A stretch of 64,000 nucleotides of DNA from an uncultured archaeon (GTDB lineage Archaea; Thermoplasmatota; Thermoplasmata; Thermoplasmatales; Thermoplasmataceae), in the NCBI GenBank assembly GCA_000965745.1, contig CP009479.1, positions 62,001 through 126,000 on the forward strand. Direction: 5' to 3'. Positions 61,742 through 64,000 of the stretch are shown here, piece after piece; the first letter of the stretch is position 1; every line of letters begins with the position of its first letter. The notes under the pieces are model-generated. The model did not search any database and had not been told where the DNA came from. It saw nothing but the letters and a program-made list of their open reading frames with translations. The translations under genes and the position numbers were made by a program.

Positions 61742-63253
61742 ATGATCACGATTAATGGTGATTCCCTTACCGTAAAACAGGTGTATGATGTTGCTGTCAA
61801 CAGGGAGCAGGTTGAGCTTTCTGAAGAGGCTGTGGAGAAGATCAGAAAATCAAGGGACAGGCTGGTAGCAAAGCTGGAGGAGGGAAAACCCATCTATGGC
61901 GTTAACACAGGATTTGGAAGCCTGTTGAACGTATCAATACCCCAGGAGAAGATCATACAGCTGCAGAAGAACCTCATAAGGAGCCATTCTTCTGGAGTGG
62001 GCGAACCACTCCCCGACGAGCATGTGAGGGCCATCATGGTCGTCCGGGCCAACAACCTCTCGAAGGGATACTCCGGTGTCAGGGTTGAGCTTGTCCAGAT
62101 GGTCATCAATATGCTCAACAGAGGAATACACCCCATAGTCCCAAGATTTGGTTCTGTTGGAGCCAGCGGAGACCTGGCACCTCTCGCCCATATTGCACTC
62201 TGCATGATGGGTGAAGGGAAGGTCAAGTACAACAACAATGCAACGGAAGCGCAGGAAGTATTCACCGAACTCTCCATTGCCCCGCATGAGTTTGTAGAGA
62301 AAGAGGGCGTGGCCTTTATCAACGGAACCTCAGCGATTTCAGGGATCCTTTCGGTAGAACTGCACAGATCATACGAGATGTTCAGGAATTCAATCCTTTC
62401 TGCATCACTGTCGTTCGAAGGGCTTAAGGGAACCGACAGGGCGATCAGGGAATGGGCGATGAAGGTGAGGCCTTACAGGGGCCAGGAACTTGTTTCCAAG
62501 TCGCTGAGAGAGCTCATTAAAGACAGTGAAATCATAAGGAAATCAAGCGAACGGAAGGTGCAGGATGCATACAGCCTCAGATGCATCCCCCAGGTTTACG
62601 GGGCGGTCCTCGATACGCTCGATTATGGACGGTCTGTTCTCTCTACCGAGATAAATTCTGCAACTGACAACCCGCTGATCGGTGAGGAGGAAATAATTTC
62701 CGCAGGCAATTTCCACGGCGAGCCGGTTTCCCTGATATGTGACTTCGTTGCGATCGCATTGACAGACCTGGGCAACATCATAGAAAGAAGGATAGCGAGA
62801 ATAGTCGATGCAAGCCTGAGCGGGCTTCCGCCGTTCCTGGTTTCAAACAGCGGCTACAACTCCGGGTATATGATACCGCAATACACGGCCGCTGCATTGT
62901 GCAACAGGAACAAGACGCTTTCAATGCCTTCTACAGCAGACAACATACCCACGTCTGCAAACCAGGAGGACCATGTGAGCATGGGGGCCAACGCCGCAAT
63001 AAAACTTTCAGAGGTAGTGGCAAATCTTCAGCAGATTGTTGCCATAGAATACCTTCTCGGCGCCCAGTCACTTGAATTTGCCCTAGATTCACCTTCCCCG
63101 AATACCACCGCGATATGGAAGAAGATAAGGGAGCAGGTTCCGGCACTGGAAGAGGACAGGGCGCACTACGCGGATATTGAAAAAATTGCGGAAATGATGA
63201 GAAAGGGTGAGATCCTTTCAGAGCTCAGCTACCTGGAGAGCCTTTACTTCTAG
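61742..63253 (+). CDS. hutH: Histidine ammonia-lyase
   Basis: 503 residues, the normal length. The MIO cofactor-forming Ala141-Ser142-Gly143 lies in GSVGASGDLAPLAHIAL; Tyr52 in IYGVNTGFGSL and NPL in SATDNPLIGEE are conserved active-site elements; FHGEPVS and the C-terminal region around Glu414 follow the family. It removes ammonia from histidine to make urocanate, the first step of histidine use. No hutU/hutI genes follow in this window; thrS is next. GGTG at 61732-61735 serves as ribosome-binding site. Confidence 0.95.
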   Translation: MITINGDSLTVKQVYDVAVNREQVELSEEAVEKIRKSRDRLVAKLEEGKPIYGVNTGFGSLLNVSIPQEKIIQLQKNLIRSHSSGVGEPLPDEHVRAIMVVRANNLSKGYSGVRVELVQMVINMLNRGIHPIVPRFGSVGASGDLAPLAHIALCMMGEGKVKYNNNATEAQEVFTELSIAPHEFVEKEGVAFINGTSAISGILSVELHRSYEMFRNSILSASLSFEGLKGTDRAIREWAMKVRPYRGQELVSKSLRELIKDSEIIRKSSERKVQDAYSLRCIPQVYGAVLDTLDYGRSVLSTEINSATDNPLIGEEEIISAGNFHGEPVSLICDFVAIALTDLGNIIERRIARIVDASLSGLPPFLVSNSGYNSGYMIPQYTAAALCNRNKTLSMPSTADNIPTSANQEDHVSMGANAAIKLSEVVANLQQIVAIEYLLGAQSLEFALDSPSPNTTAIWKKIREQVPALEEDRAHYADIEKIAEMMRKGEILSELSYLESLYF

Positions 63254-63265
63254 CCGGACACGACC

Positions 63266-63279
63266 AAATTATATATATT
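63266..63279 (+). promoter_or_regulatory. TATA box of thrS
   Basis: AAATTATATATATT lies 20-33 nt before ATG 63299; the implied start site coincides with the start codon, so thrS mRNA is probably leaderless. Confidence 0.6.
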
Positions 63280-63298
63280 CATTTTAGCTGAAGGTTTA

Positions 63299-64000
63299 AT
63301 GCCAGAGACCCTTTCTAAAGCATATATAGAAGTAGAGAAGGGGGAATCCTACGCGGATGCCCTCAAGAGAAACAGGATACGCGATGCCATAGCGGTAGAA
63401 GTAGACGGCAAGCTGACAGACCTGTCCGATGTGGCAGAAACGAAAGTCGGTGCAAAGCCGGTTACCGTTGACACAAGAGAGGGTCTCACAATTCTAAGGC
63501 ACTCAGCAGCACACCTTCTGGCTAATGCCATAATGGACATTTACAAGGGGGCACTGCCAAATGCAGGCCCTCCGACTGAGGATGGCTTCTATTACGATTT
63601 CGACATGGAGCCTGTCTCCACCGATGACTTCGGAAAGATAGAGGAAAGGATGAGGGAGATAGTCAGGGAAAACAGGCCCATTGAAAAGTTGAGGCTATCG
63701 AAGGATGAACTGAAGGAACTCTTCTCAAACAATGTCTACAAGCTTGACAAGATAGACGAGAACCTCAAGGAAGGAGGGTCCTCCACGGCGTACAGGCAGG
63801 GGGACTACGTGGACTTTTGCACCGGGCCACATGTCCCGTCCACAGGCTACATAAAGAGTTACAAGCTGCTCTCACTTTCAAGCGCACATTACAAGGCTGA
63901 CGAGTCCAGGCAGAAGATGGTAAGGATATACGGAACCGCTTTTCCCAGCGAGAAACAGTTGAATCAATATCTCAGGAACAGGGAGGAGGCTGCCAGGAGG
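63299..64000 (+). CDS. thrS: Threonyl-tRNA synthetase, N-terminal part (cut by window edge)
   Basis: 234 residues are visible. An N-terminal TGS domain (about 1-60: SYADALKRNRIRDAIAVEVD) is followed by the second additional/editing domain with zinc-type motifs HSAAH (about 69-73) and CTGPH (about 177-181), which removes mischarged Ser-tRNA(Thr). This is the bacterial/eukaryotic architecture rather than the archaeal one with a D-aminoacyl-tRNA deacylase-like editing domain. The catalytic core and anticodon domain lie beyond the window. Confidence 0.93.
   Translation, partial: MPETLSKAYIEVEKGESYADALKRNRIRDAIAVEVDGKLTDLSDVAETKVGAKPVTVDTREGLTILRHSAAHLLANAIMDIYKGALPNAGPPTEDGFYYDFDMEPVSTDDFGKIEERMREIVRENRPIEKLRLSKDELKELFSNNVYKLDKIDENLKEGGSSTAYRQGDYVDFCTGPHVPSTGYIKSYKLLSLSSAHYKADESRQKMVRIYGTAFPSEKQLNQYLRNREEAARR

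Noticed and set aside
1-64000. CRISPR arrays and insertion sequences
   Set aside because: No regularly spaced repeats and no transposase-like proteins or terminal inverted repeats were seen.

Overview
The window is a piece of an archaeal chromosome, most likely from an acidophilic Thermoplasmatales-type euryarchaeon. The evidence is the archaeal S10/spc/alpha-like ribosomal gene order (L3-L4-L23-L2-S19-L22-S3-L29-eIF1-Rpp29-S17-L14-L24-S4e-L5-S14-S8-L6-L32e-L19e-L18-S5-L30-L15-SecY-AdkA-EMC3-like), TATA-box promoters sitting about 26 nt before many start codons (leaderless mRNAs), a secreted S53 acid protease, and large cell-surface proteins built from the 'ETGLPxGxxW' module. The species cannot be named from the sequence alone.

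Layout. Positions 1-15,130 (minus strand) hold the ribosomal protein/secretion supercluster, tightly packed with many 4-41 nt overlaps; S3 and L24 carry unusual charged C-terminal extensions. Positions 15,200-20,320 hold an MFS transporter, tRNA-Lys(CTT), two winged-helix regulators associated with membrane segments, an exported membrane-anchored protein and the first member of a small unknown family. Positions 20,500-27,400 look like a defence or restriction-type island of lower G+C: an HNH nuclease, a 1049-residue PLD-SF2 helicase-DUF3427 protein, a second HNH nuclease, and a DUF2075 (Schlaflen-type) helicase gene broken by a one-base frameshift. Positions 27,600-32,000 hold lineage-specific unknown proteins, including a paralogous pair, with an alpha/beta hydrolase and a SnoaL-like protein.

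Positions 32,200-43,340 are metabolic: indolepyruvate:ferredoxin oxidoreductase (IorAB), an aminotransferase, a UbiD-type decarboxylase, an MHS-type transporter, a berberine-bridge-type FAD oxidase, a luciferase-like (F420 type) oxidoreductase and a D-threonine aldolase/DSD1-like PLP enzyme. IorAB plus the aminotransferase would convert aromatic amino acids to aryl-acetyl-CoA, and UbiD and the oxidases may process related aromatic acids (inference). Positions 44,172-53,069 encode the cell surface: a 1371-residue beta-propeller protein, an EamA transporter and an S53 protease whose gene is split by an in-frame TAG. Positions 53,143-60,720 hold a radical SAM/SPASM enzyme, two more members of the small unknown family flanking an AbrB-like protein, a cytochrome b561-like membrane protein, several broken small membrane-protein genes, triosephosphate isomerase and a membrane protein whose 3' end overlaps tRNA-Gly(TCC). 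Positions 61,139-64,000 hold a VOC protein, histidine ammonia-lyase and the start of a bacterial-architecture threonyl-tRNA synthetase.

Several genes are interrupted (positions about 26,256, 51,990, 54,250, 57,766, 59,056, and a decayed region at 43,516-43,796). Three of these can be repaired by adding one base to a short homopolymer, so sequence error, phase variation and true decay all remain possible.
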